Origin: Mycobacterium asiaticum | GTDB lineage: Bacteria > Actinomycetota > Actinomycetes > Mycobacteriales > Mycobacteriaceae | Direction: 5' to 3' | Assembly: GCF_001673365.1 (NCBI RefSeq) | Contig: NZ_LZLS01000176.1 | Coordinates: forward strand, 1-37,845 | DNA length: 37,845 bases | Shown here: piece by piece, positions 16,043 through 24,159 of the stretch | How the letters are laid out: the number at the start of each line of letters is the position of its first letter | How positions within the stretch are numbered: the first letter of the stretch is position 1 | Notes under the pieces: model-generated | What the model was told of the DNA's origin: nothing | Databases searched by the model: none | What the model saw: only the letters and a program-made list of their open reading frames with translations | Translations under genes and position numbers: made by a program

Positions 16043-17394
16043 GCGATCAGAGCATTGTCGTCGTGGGCGGCGGCCTGGCGGGTCTGGCTGCCACCGTGTG
16101 GCTGGCCGAACTGGGGTACGCCGTCACTCTGCTGGAGAGCAACGGCTCACTGGGCGGACGGACCATCGGGCTGACCTCCGGCCACGGCGATGCGATAGAG
16201 AACGGCCAGCACGTGTTGGCCGGCTCTTACGACTGCATCTTCAGGTACCTGGATTCGGTTGGCACACGCCATCTTTTGGAGTTTCCCGACGAGTTCGGGG
16301 TGCGCTACCCGGGTGGGCACGTCGAGACGTTCGGACTGCGCGCACGTAACGCGCGCCGCATGTTTCTGGGTCAGGTGCGGGGATTGGGTATCCCCACCCT
16401 GCTTCGTGCCGCGCCGGCGTGGGCACGGTTGATGCGCGACGTCGTCCGCTTCGACGATGCGTTGGATGCCATCACCGTCGACGAATGGTTCGACCGGCTC
16501 GGGTTTCCCGCCGCGATGCGCCGAATCATGCTTAATTCCATGGTGATTGGGTTACTCAACGAGTTGCCGCAGTTCGCGTCCGCGCACGCGTTCGCGGCAT
16601 TGCTGCGTACCGGCGCCGACCGGGTTCGCCGCGGCGGCCCCAACGCGATGCGCATCGGCTATCCCACCGTGGACCTGGAGACGCTGTATCTCAGCGGTGC
16701 TCGGCGCGTGCTGGCCGAACGCAACGTGGATGTGCGGTTGCGTACCAAAGCGGTATCGGTCGTCGTCGACGACGACCGGGCGGCCGGGGTGCGACTGGCC
16801 GACGGCACGACGATCGAAGCCGACGCGGTGGTACTCGCGGTGCCGTCGTGGAACCTGCGGTCGCTGTTGGACGACGTGCCCGATTCGGAAGATGCCCGGC
16901 TGGCCGCCAAGCAACTCGAGCCCATCCCCATCATGAACGCCTACGTGCTGCTCGACCGGCCGCTGGGGACCGTGGCGCCCTGGGAATCCTTGCTCGACAG
17001 CGACATTGGCTGGGTGTTCGACCGCGACCGTATGCACGGGCCGCGCCCCGACGGCAACCACCTGTACGCGCTGACCACGTGCGCGGCCTACGACCTCATG
17101 ACTCTGAAAAACCGGGAGGTCGCCGATCGTCTGGTCGCCGCGCTGCGTGCCAGCTATCCGGCCGCCCGCGATGCCCAGGTGTTGGATGTCACAGTGGTGC
17201 CCTGGCCCAAGGCGACGTTTTCGTCCCGGGTCGGTATGTCCACCATCCGACCGGTCAATCGCACCGCGCTGCCCAACCTGGCCCTGGCCGGTGACTGGAC
17301 GCACAATGACTGGCCGACCACCATGGAGGGCGCTGCGCAAAGTGCCGCCCGCGCAGTGGATCTCGTGCACGAGGCGCTCAAGTCGCGGAGGTGA
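16039..17394 (+). CDS. FAD-dependent oxidoreductase, HpnE / phytoene-desaturase-like
   Basis: A 451-residue flavoprotein of the amine oxidase/desaturase superfamily. The N-terminal dinucleotide fold is VVVGGGLAGLAA (residues 6-17), with the acidic residue in LLES and GGRT after it. DAIENGQHVLAGSYD resembles the NGQHVL motif of hydroxysqualene dehydroxylase HpnE. The C-terminal FAD motif is LALAGDWTHND, then TTMEGAAQSA. HpnE acts in squalene and hopanoid synthesis, but the partner genes hpnC/hpnD are not in this window, and carotenoid-type desaturase activity is also possible. The ATG overlaps the GntR stop; the stop overlaps or abuts the SDR gene. Probably cytosolic or membrane-associated. 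Confidence 0.85.
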   Translation: MSDQSIVVVGGGLAGLAATVWLAELGYAVTLLESNGSLGGRTIGLTSGHGDAIENGQHVLAGSYDCIFRYLDSVGTRHLLEFPDEFGVRYPGGHVETFGLRARNARRMFLGQVRGLGIPTLLRAAPAWARLMRDVVRFDDALDAITVDEWFDRLGFPAAMRRIMLNSMVIGLLNELPQFASAHAFAALLRTGADRVRRGGPNAMRIGYPTVDLETLYLSGARRVLAERNVDVRLRTKAVSVVVDDDRAAGVRLADGTTIEADAVVLAVPSWNLRSLLDDVPDSEDARLAAKQLEPIPIMNAYVLLDRPLGTVAPWESLLDSDIGWVFDRDRMHGPRPDGNHLYALTTCAAYDLMTLKNREVADRLVAALRASYPAARDAQVLDVTVVPWPKATFSSRVGMSTIRPVNRTALPNLALAGDWTHNDWPTTMEGAAQSAARAVDLVHEALKSRR

Positions 17395-17432
17395 TCGGCG
17401 CCGTCGGGCGGCACTGTGAGATTCTGTGCCTC

Positions 17433-18278
17433 ATGTCTGTGCTGCAAGGACGACGGGTTGCCATCACCGGTGGCGCGCAGGGGATCGGCCGGTCCATCGG
17501 CCAGGCGTTGATCGCCGCCGGCGCGCGGGTTGCGCTCGGTGACGTGCAAGAAGACGTCGTCAAACAGACCGCCGCCGAACTGGGCGACGCGGCAACGGGT
17601 TACCACCTCGATGTGACGGACCCTGCCAGCTTCGAGAAGTTTCTGGACCAGACGACCGAGGATCTCGGTGGGTTCGACGTCCTGGTGAACAACGCGGGCA
17701 TCATGCCCATCGGGCCGTTCCTCGAAGAGAGCGCGGCCGTCACCCGGCGCACGGTCGAAATCGACGTGCTCGGGGTCCTGACCGGCACCCGGTTGGCAGG
17801 GACCCGGTTCGCCAAGCGCGGCTCGGGTCACATCGTCAACATCGCCTCGGTGATGGGCACCCTGGCATCGCCGAACGCGGCCACCTACTGCGCGTCCAAG
17901 TATGCCGTCGTCGGCTTCAGCGAGGCGCTGCGCCAGGAGTGGCGGGGCAGCGGCGTCAAGGTGTCGGCGATCTGCCCAGGTTTCGTCCGCACCGAGCTGA
18001 TTGCCGGCATGTCGGCACCGGGCCCGCTGGAGCGCTTTTTGGTGGTAAACCCGGAGGACGTCGCCGCCGCGGTGGTCGCCGAACTGGCCAAAGGCGCGTC
18101 GCGCACGGTGTTCGTGCCCAAGCTGGTCGGTTTGGTCTCGCGCGGAACAACCATCCTGCCCGCGCCGATCGTCGACGCCGCATTCCGGTTGTCGGGTGGC
18201 AACAAGGTCACCTCGGAACTGGACCGTGACAAGCGCGCGGCCTATCAGGCCCGAATCGAAAACCAGGAGGAAGCATGA
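17433..18278 (+). CDS. Short-chain dehydrogenase/reductase (SDR)
   Basis: Classical SDR of 281 residues. The cofactor motif is TGGAQGIG (residues 12-19); Asp in GDVQE after strand 2 suggests NAD(H). NNAG is at 86-89, catalytic Ser139, and Tyr152-x-x-x-Lys156. A C-terminal extension (after about residue 220) follows the catalytic core. The ATG at 17433 gives the usual short SDR N-terminus. A GTG at 17391 would overlap the previous stop (GTGA) and add 14 residues, which coupling would favour; the choice is uncertain. The stop overlaps the next gene (ATGA). Likely oxidises or reduces an alcohol/ketone in the pathway of this operon. Confidence 0.9.
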   Translation: MSVLQGRRVAITGGAQGIGRSIGQALIAAGARVALGDVQEDVVKQTAAELGDAATGYHLDVTDPASFEKFLDQTTEDLGGFDVLVNNAGIMPIGPFLEESAAVTRRTVEIDVLGVLTGTRLAGTRFAKRGSGHIVNIASVMGTLASPNAATYCASKYAVVGFSEALRQEWRGSGVKVSAICPGFVRTELIAGMSAPGPLERFLVVNPEDVAAAVVAELAKGASRTVFVPKLVGLVSRGTTILPAPIVDAAFRLSGGNKVTSELDRDKRAAYQARIENQEEA

Positions 18279-18967
18279 CCCGAATCGAGCTGACCGGTTT
18301 GCGAGGCGTGCCCGAGACCGCACTGAGCGCGGCGCTGGTCGCGACCCTGCCCGACAATGAGGCCCCGGCGCCGTGGACGTGCCGGTGTTCGGCGTTGTTG
18401 TGGGTCGGGCGCGGTGGACGCGCCGCGGCCGCGGCCCTGCCGCCGTCTTTGTCGGGCAGTTCCGCGCTGGCCACCGTGGGCGGGTTCGTCCGCTACACCG
18501 ACACTCCGGTCGGTGCCTACGACGAAGTGCTCGGCATGGTCGGATCCCGGCGCGGCCTGCGACCCTGGGGGAACGTCGCATTCATGTCCGTGGACTCCGA
18601 ATCCAGCCTGGTCGGCGGGCGCACCAACTGGGCAATGCCCAAGACCCTGGCCCGCTTCGACGGGGAGTTAGGTGACGGGCGACTCATCACCGCTAACAGC
18701 GCCGACGAGCCGTCCTGGACGGTCAGTGCAACGCCGCGGGTCAAAGGCCCGGCGATCCCGCTGAAGGCCAAGGCAACTGCGCGACAGCAATTCGCCGACG
18801 GGCGCGTCGGGGACTCGCTGCTCAGCTTCCCCGGCCGGATCCGTCCGGCGCTGGTGACCGTCGGCGTCTCCTCGGCGGGTCCTCTCCCGACCTGGTTGCG
18901 TCCGGGCCTGCACCTCGGTGCGTTCGTCGAGGAAGCCACCTTCACCCTCGGCGAACCGAGGTTCTAG
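18275..18967 (+). CDS. Acetoacetate decarboxylase-like protein
   Basis: A 230-residue protein that resembles the acetoacetate decarboxylase (ADC) fold family. Landmarks are VGGFVRYTDTPVGAYDEVLG, a strand with VAFMSVDSESSLVGGR and NWAMPKTLARFDG, matching the family's G-R-x-W-x-x-P-K pattern. Whether it decarboxylates or has another activity cannot be decided: many family members lack the decarboxylase chemistry. The start overlaps the SDR stop (ATGA). It is the last gene of the GntR operon. Its TAG stop lies in a CTAG shared with the stop of the convergent antiporter gene. Confidence 0.75.
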   Translation: MTRIELTGLRGVPETALSAALVATLPDNEAPAPWTCRCSALLWVGRGGRAAAAALPPSLSGSSALATVGGFVRYTDTPVGAYDEVLGMVGSRRGLRPWGNVAFMSVDSESSLVGGRTNWAMPKTLARFDGELGDGRLITANSADEPSWTVSATPRVKGPAIPLKAKATARQQFADGRVGDSLLSFPGRIRPALVTVGVSSAGPLPTWLRPGLHLGAFVEEATFTLGEPRF

Positions 18968-20460
18968 TCCAACACGCCGTATTCGTCGAACCAGTGCGCC
19001 AGCTTGCCGCGACGGCTGACGGCCCTTAAGCGGGCTTCGGCCGCAGCCCGAGTCTTGCTGGTGGTGACGATCAGCAGTTCGTCGCCGGTCTCAATGCGGG
19101 TGTCAGGTTCGGGGACGAACGTGAGGCCGTCGCGGATGATCAGCGTGATGACGGCCGGGTCCGGTAGGCGCAGTTCCAGGATGGTGACGTTGTGCAGCCG
19201 CGATGGCGACTGCACGGTCATGGTCAATAGTTCGGCGTCCAACATGTCCAGCGGAGCGGCTTCCACCTGGATCTCGCGGGTCGCCTCACGCGAGATCAGG
19301 CCTAGACTGCGCGCGATCGGACGCAGGCTGGGTCCCTGGATCAACGTGAAGACCACGACCAGGACGAAAACGATGTTGAGCAGCCGGGAGCTGTCCGGCA
19401 CACCGGCCACCACCGGAAAGGTCGCCAACACGATAGGCACCGCGCCGCGCAGCCCTGCCCAGGACAGGAAGACCTGGTCGCGCCAGGGAATGCGGAACCA
19501 GATCAGTGAACCGATCACCGAGACCGGCCGCGCTACCAGTAGTAGCACCAGCCCCACGAGGATTGCGGGCACGACGTCGACGGCCAACTCGCTCGGGTCC
19601 ACGAGCAGCCCGAGCAACACGAACAGGCCGATCTGTGCCAGCCAGCCGACTCCCTCGGCGAACGACCTGGTTGCCGAGCGGTGTGGCAGTCCCGAGTTCG
19701 CCAGCACCACCGCGGCGAGGTAGGCGGCGATGAATCCGCTGGCATGGGCGTCGCCGGCGGTGGCGAAGGCGACCAAACCCAGGCCGAACGTGGCGATCGG
19801 ATACAGACCCGAGGCTGGAAGCGCAATGCGCCGCAGTCCCAGGGCGCCGAGGTAACCGATCACCAAGCCGATCGCCGACCCGCTCAGCAGTTCGTAGGCC
19901 AAGTCGGTGACCGCGCCTTCGGGTTCGAACACGAAAGGCACCACGCTGAACATCAGCACGAGAATGACGCCCGGAGCGTCGTTGAAGCCGGATTCGGCCT
20001 CGAGCAATCCGGCCACCCGGCGCGGCAGCGGTAGCACTCGCAACACCGAGAACACCGCCGCGGCGTCGGTGGAGGAGACGATGGCTCCCAGCAACAACGC
20101 CAGCTGCCAGTCCATGTCCAGCAGCAGACGCGCGCCCACGGCGGTGACGACAGTACTGATGATCACCCCGAAAATGCCCAATACCCCCGCGGGGGCCAGC
20201 ACTTTTCGAATATCGCTGAAACGGGTGGTCAGACCGCCCTCGACGAGGACGACGGCCAGCGCCGCGGTGCCCACATTCCTAGCCAGCACCACGTCGTCGA
20301 ACTCCACGCCCAGGCCGTCTTCGCCGACCGCGACCCCGACCAACAGGAACAGCAGCAGACTCGGAAACCCCACCACGGTCGCCACGCGGGTACCGACGAT
20401 GCTCGCCAGCAGCACGAGGCCGCCGATCGACAAAGTCAGATACAACTGCTGCAGGGTCAT
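18964..20460 (-). CDS. CPA1 family K+(Na+)/H+ antiporter with C-terminal RCK_C domain
   Basis: A 498-residue antiporter with about 12 membrane helices. ESGFNDAPGVI carries Asn160-Asp161, the ion-binding pair of the CPA1/NhaP group. WAGLRGAVPIVLATFP near the last helices is another family signature. After the helices, residues about 410-490 form a TrkA_C/RCK_C domain (TILELRLPDPA, ETGDELLIVTT). The ATG at 20460 has AGGA seven bases upstream and gives the usual short lead into the first helix; the open frame continues to 20694 but the extra part is not transporter-like. It is divergent from a TrkA-type gene, a natural functional partner for potassium and pH control. Confidence 0.92.
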   Translation of the reverse strand: MTLQQLYLTLSIGGLVLLASIVGTRVATVVGFPSLLLFLLVGVAVGEDGLGVEFDDVVLARNVGTAALAVVLVEGGLTTRFSDIRKVLAPAGVLGIFGVIISTVVTAVGARLLLDMDWQLALLLGAIVSSTDAAAVFSVLRVLPLPRRVAGLLEAESGFNDAPGVILVLMFSVVPFVFEPEGAVTDLAYELLSGSAIGLVIGYLGALGLRRIALPASGLYPIATFGLGLVAFATAGDAHASGFIAAYLAAVVLANSGLPHRSATRSFAEGVGWLAQIGLFVLLGLLVDPSELAVDVVPAILVGLVLLLVARPVSVIGSLIWFRIPWRDQVFLSWAGLRGAVPIVLATFPVVAGVPDSSRLLNIVFVLVVVFTLIQGPSLRPIARSLGLISREATREIQVEAAPLDMLDAELLTMTVQSPSRLHNVTILELRLPDPAVITLIIRDGLTFVPEPDTRIETGDELLIVTTSKTRAAAEARLRAVSRRGKLAHWFDEYGVLD

Positions 20461-20482
20461 TTCATTCCTGGAAGGAGGAGGG

Positions 20483-20496
20483 CGCCGATTTCGGCG
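20483..20496. promoter_or_regulatory. Perfect inverted repeat upstream of the antiporter gene
   Basis: CGCCGA (20483-20488), two bases, TCGGCG (20491-20496), 23 bases upstream of the antiporter ATG. Could be an operator or an mRNA leader stem. Only the symmetry is seen. Confidence 0.35.
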
Positions 20497-20537
20497 TGGT
20501 GCCAGTAAATCAGCCCAGCCCGTCGCGGCGCTCGTCG

Positions 20538-20564
20538 CACAGGGGGAAGTGCCGGTCCTCTGTG
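20538..20564. promoter_or_regulatory. Long interrupted inverted repeat in the antiporter/TrkA divergent gap
   Basis: CACAGnGG (20538-20545) and CCnCTGTG (20557-20564) are mirror arms, seven of eight bases paired, separated by 11 bases. It ends 19 bases before the TrkA-like GTG, so it overlaps the likely promoter. A shared operator for the divergent pair is possible. Confidence 0.4.
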
Positions 20565-20583
20565 CATACGCAAAAATAGCTAC

Positions 20584-21297
20584 GTGGCGAAACGGAAGTT
20601 GCGGATCTTGATTGCCGGTGCCGGCAATGTCGGACGTTCCGTTGCGCAGGAATTGCTCGACGCGGGGCACAAGATCCTGCTGGTCGAACGGCAACGACGC
20701 AACTTCGAACCACCCAAGGTGCCCGATGCGGATTGGCTCAACGCCGACGCCTGTGAGATGGCTGCTTTGCAGGAGGCGGGCATGCAGACCTGCGACGTGG
20801 TGATCGCGGCCACCGGTGACGACAAGGCCAATCTGGTGGTCGGTCTGCTGGCCAAGTCCGAGTTCGGCGTGCCCAGGGTGGTGGCCAGGATTAACGACGT
20901 CCGCAACGAGTGGCTATTCGGCCAGGCGTGGGGCATCGACGTGGCGGTCTCGACGCCGGGTGCGATGGTCGCCGGGATCGAGGGCGCCATCGACGTCGGT
21001 CACCTGGTCCGGTTGATGGGTTTGCAGGAAGGCCGTACCGCGTTGACCAAACTGCGACTGCCCGAAGACAACCCGTTGGTGGGGCAGCGGGTGGGCGAAC
21101 TGGGTCTGCCCAAGAACACCGCGCTGGTCACTGTGGTTCGTGGCGACAGCGTCATCGTTCCCCAAGCCGACGACGTGCTCGACGTCGGCGACGAACTGCT
21201 TTTCGTCGCCGACAACGCCCGCGAACGTGCGCTGTGGGCAGCCATCAACAGAGTCAAACCATCACCACGGATGCCGATGCGTCCCGACGCCTGGTAG
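20584..21297 (+). CDS. TrkA-type K+ transport NAD-binding protein (CeoC-like)
   Basis: A 237-residue cytosolic RCK protein. The N-terminal Rossmann part carries GAGNVG (residues 12-17) and Glu35 at the end of strand 2, which favours NAD(H). AATGDDKANLVVGLLAKSEF and VPRVVARINDVRNEWLF closely resemble mycobacterial CeoC. The C-terminal TrkA_C domain covers about 145-225 (ALVTVVRGDSVIVPQADD). GTG start with no visible Shine-Dalgarno; a leaderless mRNA is possible. It is divergent from a K+/H+ antiporter, which already has its own RCK_C domain, so the two may form a regulated complex (inference). It is probably a paralogue, not the ceoBC locus itself, because no ceoB is adjacent. Confidence 0.88.
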   Translation: MAKRKLRILIAGAGNVGRSVAQELLDAGHKILLVERQRRNFEPPKVPDADWLNADACEMAALQEAGMQTCDVVIAATGDDKANLVVGLLAKSEFGVPRVVARINDVRNEWLFGQAWGIDVAVSTPGAMVAGIEGAIDVGHLVRLMGLQEGRTALTKLRLPEDNPLVGQRVGELGLPKNTALVTVVRGDSVIVPQADDVLDVGDELLFVADNARERALWAAINRVKPSPRMPMRPDAW

Positions 21298-21306
21298 ACA
21301 ACGCAC

Positions 21307-21684
21307 ATGTCTGTCGCCCTGCTCCGCGAAATGTTCGAGCGGATGGTTGTCGCCAAGAACGGCGACCTGATCGACCATTATTACGACCCCGATTTCGTGA
21401 TGACCTCCGATGGGCTGACGCAGGATTTCGCCGAGTTCCGCGACAGCCACCGCCAGCTCTACGCCACCGAGATCGCCTACGCGGTCGAGTACGACGAGCA
21501 GGCCTGGGTGGAGACTGTCGACAAGGTCGCGGGACGGGTGTGGATCACCACGTCGCGCGCGGGCGAGCCGCCGACCCGCATCGAAGTGGTGCTGATCGCC
21601 GCCTACCGCGACAACCGGATCCATCGGGTGTGGGAGACCACCTGGCCGAGTTGGCGCGACGTAAAGGCGCTGGAAAACTATTGA
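21307..21684 (+). CDS. SnoaL-like / NTF2-fold small protein
   Basis: A 125-residue protein with the pattern of the SnoaL-like cystatin-fold family: an N-terminal helix with [20 protein letters not shown], then [12 protein letters not shown], and C-terminal strands ending in [12 protein letters not shown]. Members include cyclases, isomerases, dehydratases and non-catalytic ligand binders, so no reaction can be named. It starts nine bases after the TrkA-like stop and probably shares its transcript. Its stop is 13 bases from the stop of the convergent amine oxidase. Confidence 0.8.
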   Translation: MSVALLREMFERMVVAKNGDLIDHYYDPDFVMTSDGLTQDFAEFRDSHRQLYATEIAYAVEYDEQAWVETVDKVAGRVWITTSRAGEPPTRIEVVLIAAYRDNRIHRVWETTWPSWRDVKALENY

Positions 21685-21697
21685 GCCGCAACGCGTT

Positions 21698-23047
21698 TCA
21701 GCCCAGGCGTCGCATCAACTCCGCGGCCGCGCGACGTCCGCTGAGCAAGGCGCCATGCACGGTGGCGGGGTTGTCGGCCCCGACGGCCTCGCCGGCCAGG
21801 TACAGCCGGTCGCCGATCGGTTCCTGCAGTGCACGGCGGTCGTCGAGCCCGGATCCGTTGGCGTGGAAGGAATACGAGCCCAGCGCGTAGGGGTCGGTGG
21901 TCCAATTCGACGATCGGATCTCGACGATGTCGGTGCCGAAGAGGTGGCGGGCGACGGGTAACGCGCTGGTGACCGTATCTTTCGAAGCTGTGGACTCCAC
22001 CGTGCGACCGCGGGAACCGGGATTGAACGCCAACACAATTGGGCCTGCGGCGGCGGGCAAGGTAAACCACTGGGCCCACTTGCCCTGCTCTGAGCCCAGC
22101 TCTGAGCCGAGGTATTGATAGAAGACGTTTTCCTCGTCCCACGTTCTTTGCTGGAAACGGAAGTAGCTCTTGGCCAGCACACCAAATCCCAACGCGGCGA
22201 CCGCATGTGCGTGTTGGGCGGGCAGCGGCGGGTCGAAGGTGATGCTTGCGGCTTTGAGCACGCCAAGCGGAACCGTCACTATTGCCGCGGGTCCCTCGAA
22301 CGTCTGGTCGCCCGCCCGTACCGTCACCGAGTTCGACTGCCGTGCAACCGAATTGACCGGGGCGTTCAAGACGATCGGCAGTCCGTCGGCAAGCAGCCGG
22401 GGCAGGGCGTCGTAGCCATTGATGATCACCGACTGCGGACCGTCGGTATAGGTACCTACGTCGAATGTTGTTGCGGAGAGTTGGCTCGCGTCGGCGGCGT
22501 ACTCGTCTTCGATTTCGGTGGTGACGTAATAGGCGAGTGCAGCGCGCTCCTTCTCCGAAAGGTCCTCGCGGTCGGCCTCGGCGGTGACGGCGGCGCCCAG
22601 TGTCCCGCCGGCAACCGCTTCCCGCGCGTCGGAGACCAGTTCGCGCCACGTATTGGCCTGGTAGGACATCGGCTGCAGGCGGGGATCGATCACCAGCTTC
22701 GCCGGGCGGTCGTAGCGGGTCGGTGCGAGCTGGGCGTGGGCCTGATCAGCCAGCGCCAGCAGCGGATTGTTGGTGGTGCCGTGAATCCAGGAGGCGCCCA
22801 TTTCCAATGGCACACCCCAGTCGCGGTCGGTGTGCACCCGTCCACCGATCCGGTTTCGGGCTTCGATCACCCGCACCGGCCAGCCCGCATCGTGCAGGCT
22901 GCGCGCCGCGGCCAATCCGGCCATGCCGGCGCCGATGACCAGGACTGACTTGTTGTCCGGGGGTGAGGGTGCTGTTTTGGTGCCGTGAGGTTGCGTTGCG
23001 CACCCCGCTACCAGGGCGGTTGCCGCCAGGAACCCCCGGCGGGACAT
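21698..23047 (-). CDS. Flavin amine/polyamine oxidase, predicted Tat lipoprotein
   Basis: A 449-residue flavoprotein. The N-terminus MSRRGFLAATALVAGC holds a twin-arginine motif (Arg3-Arg4) and a lipobox ending at Cys16, so the mature enzyme should be a lipid-anchored, cell-envelope protein exported folded with FAD. Then comes VLVIGAGMAGLAAARSL, the FAD fold, and GASWIHGTTNNPL, a motif of polyamine oxidases. A conserved Lys is present in LAKSYFRF. The C-terminal motif is LYLAGEAVGADNPATVHGA. The ATG at 23047 is chosen because it yields the signal peptide. A GTG at 23056 is also possible. It would oxidise amines such as spermidine outside the membrane, giving H2O2; substrate is inferred. Divergent from the hydrolase gene. 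Confidence 0.9.
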   Translation of the reverse strand: MSRRGFLAATALVAGCATQPHGTKTAPSPPDNKSVLVIGAGMAGLAAARSLHDAGWPVRVIEARNRIGGRVHTDRDWGVPLEMGASWIHGTTNNPLLALADQAHAQLAPTRYDRPAKLVIDPRLQPMSYQANTWRELVSDAREAVAGGTLGAAVTAEADREDLSEKERAALAYYVTTEIEDEYAADASQLSATTFDVGTYTDGPQSVIINGYDALPRLLADGLPIVLNAPVNSVARQSNSVTVRAGDQTFEGPAAIVTVPLGVLKAASITFDPPLPAQHAHAVAALGFGVLAKSYFRFQQRTWDEENVFYQYLGSELGSEQGKWAQWFTLPAAAGPIVLAFNPGSRGRTVESTASKDTVTSALPVARHLFGTDIVEIRSSNWTTDPYALGSYSFHANGSGLDDRRALQEPIGDRLYLAGEAVGADNPATVHGALLSGRRAAAELMRRLG

Positions 23048-23062
23048 CTGGGACACGAGCGC

Positions 23063-23076
23063 CAGCGTCTCATATG
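23063..23076. promoter_or_regulatory. Copy of part of the TetR operator upstream of the amine oxidase gene
   Basis: CAGCGTCTCATATG here is identical over 14 bases to 4134-4147 in the palindrome cluster next to the TetR gene. It lies 16 bases upstream of the amine oxidase ATG (minus strand). The mate half ATGAGAC is not present, so only a half site plus the CATATG core is conserved. Confidence 0.35.
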
Positions 23077-23132
23077 TCGTTACCTGATCGTGTTCTTGAA
23101 ATGCGAATAGCCGCACATTACGGCCGGGTAAA

Positions 23133-23151
23133 CTTCCGCTACATCCGGAAG
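23133..23151. promoter_or_regulatory. Inverted repeat upstream of the hydrolase gene
   Basis: CTTCCG (23133-23138), seven bases, CGGAAG (23146-23151), a perfect repeat 33 bases before the hydrolase ATG. It could be an operator in the divergent gap or a leader hairpin. Confidence 0.4.
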
Positions 23152-23184
23152 GCGGCAACGGAGCCGTCAAGAGGGGGAGCGGCG

Positions 23185-24159
23185 ATGAATGCTCGGAAAT
23201 CCACCGACGGCAGATCGGTTGTGGAGCTGCCAACCGCGTTGCCGCCGAGTCGCACCGTGGCCGTCCGCGCAGCCGACGGCACAGCGTTACACGCCGAGGT
23301 GTTCGGGCCACCCGACGGCTACCCGATAGTCCTGACACACGGTTTCGTCTGCGCCATCCGCGCCTGGTCTCACCAGATCGCCGAACTGTCCACCGATTAC
23401 CGGGTGATCGCCTTCGACCACCGCGGTCATGGCCGCAGCGGCCTGCCTCGCCGCGGCGGCTACGGCCTCAAACACCTTGCGTCCGACCTCGATTGCGTGC
23501 TGGACGCGACGCTGGCTCCGCACGAGCGCGCGGTGATCGCCGGGCACTCGATGGGCGGCATTACTATCCAAGCCTGGTCGGAGCGCTACCGCCACAAGGT
23601 TCGCCGGCGCGCGGATGCCGTCGCGCTGATCAACACGGCCAGCGGTGATCTGCTCAGCAAGATCCAGTTCCTTTCGGTGCCACAAGGATTGGGGCCGGCG
23701 CGAGTGCTGGCCGGCCGGACCCTGATCAGTGCGGTCGGCGGACTGCCACTTCCGGCTGCAATCCGCATTCCGAGTCGGTACCTGGTCGCGATGATGGCGA
23801 CCGGCGCGGGCGCGGACCCAGCCGTCGTCAAGCTGGTCTACGAGCTTTTCGTGAACACCTCGGCGGCCGGGCGTGGCGGATGTGCGCGGATGATGCTCGA
23901 GGAGATCGGATCGCGCCACCTCAACCTCGACGGACTGACGGTGCCGACGCTGGTCATCGGTAGCGAACACGATCGTCTGACGCCGATCGCTCAGGCTCGT
24001 TTACTCGCCCGAACCGCCCCCAACGTTGTCGATCTGGTCGAGTTGCCCGGCGGGCACTGCTCGATGCTGGAACAACCGCAAGAGGTCAACCGGCAACTGC
24101 GCAAGCTCGCCGAAACGGCGATGGCCCGACACGCCCGCTTCCAGCAGATCAGCTCATAG
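23185..24159 (+). CDS. Alpha/beta hydrolase, hpx-like (Rv3171c) non-heme haloperoxidase family
   Basis: A 324-residue alpha/beta hydrolase. VLTHGFV forms the oxyanion region, GHSMGG carries nucleophile Ser122, and Asp263 (SEHDRLTP) and His291 (GGHCSML) complete the triad. The frame is open further upstream, but ATG 23185 has GGGGGAG eight bases before it. It converges on aofH exactly as Rv3171c (hpx) converges on Rv3170 in M. tuberculosis, which supports orthology. The 'haloperoxidase' label comes from family similarity; esterase or epoxide-hydrolase-like activity is equally possible. Its last six bases overlap the end of aofH. Confidence 0.88.
   Translation: MNARKSTDGRSVVELPTALPPSRTVAVRAADGTALHAEVFGPPDGYPIVLTHGFVCAIRAWSHQIAELSTDYRVIAFDHRGHGRSGLPRRGGYGLKHLASDLDCVLDATLAPHERAVIAGHSMGGITIQAWSERYRHKVRRRADAVALINTASGDLLSKIQFLSVPQGLGPARVLAGRTLISAVGGLPLPAAIRIPSRYLVAMMATGAGADPAVVKLVYELFVNTSAAGRGGCARMMLEEIGSRHLNLDGLTVPTLVIGSEHDRLTPIAQARLLARTAPNVVDLVELPGGHCSMLEQPQEVNRQLRKLAETAMARHARFQQISS

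Noticed and set aside
17154..18581. 475-aa antisense frame over the HpnE-like and SDR genes
   Set aside because: No domain and low-complexity Arg/Pro composition; both plus-strand genes have intact motifs.
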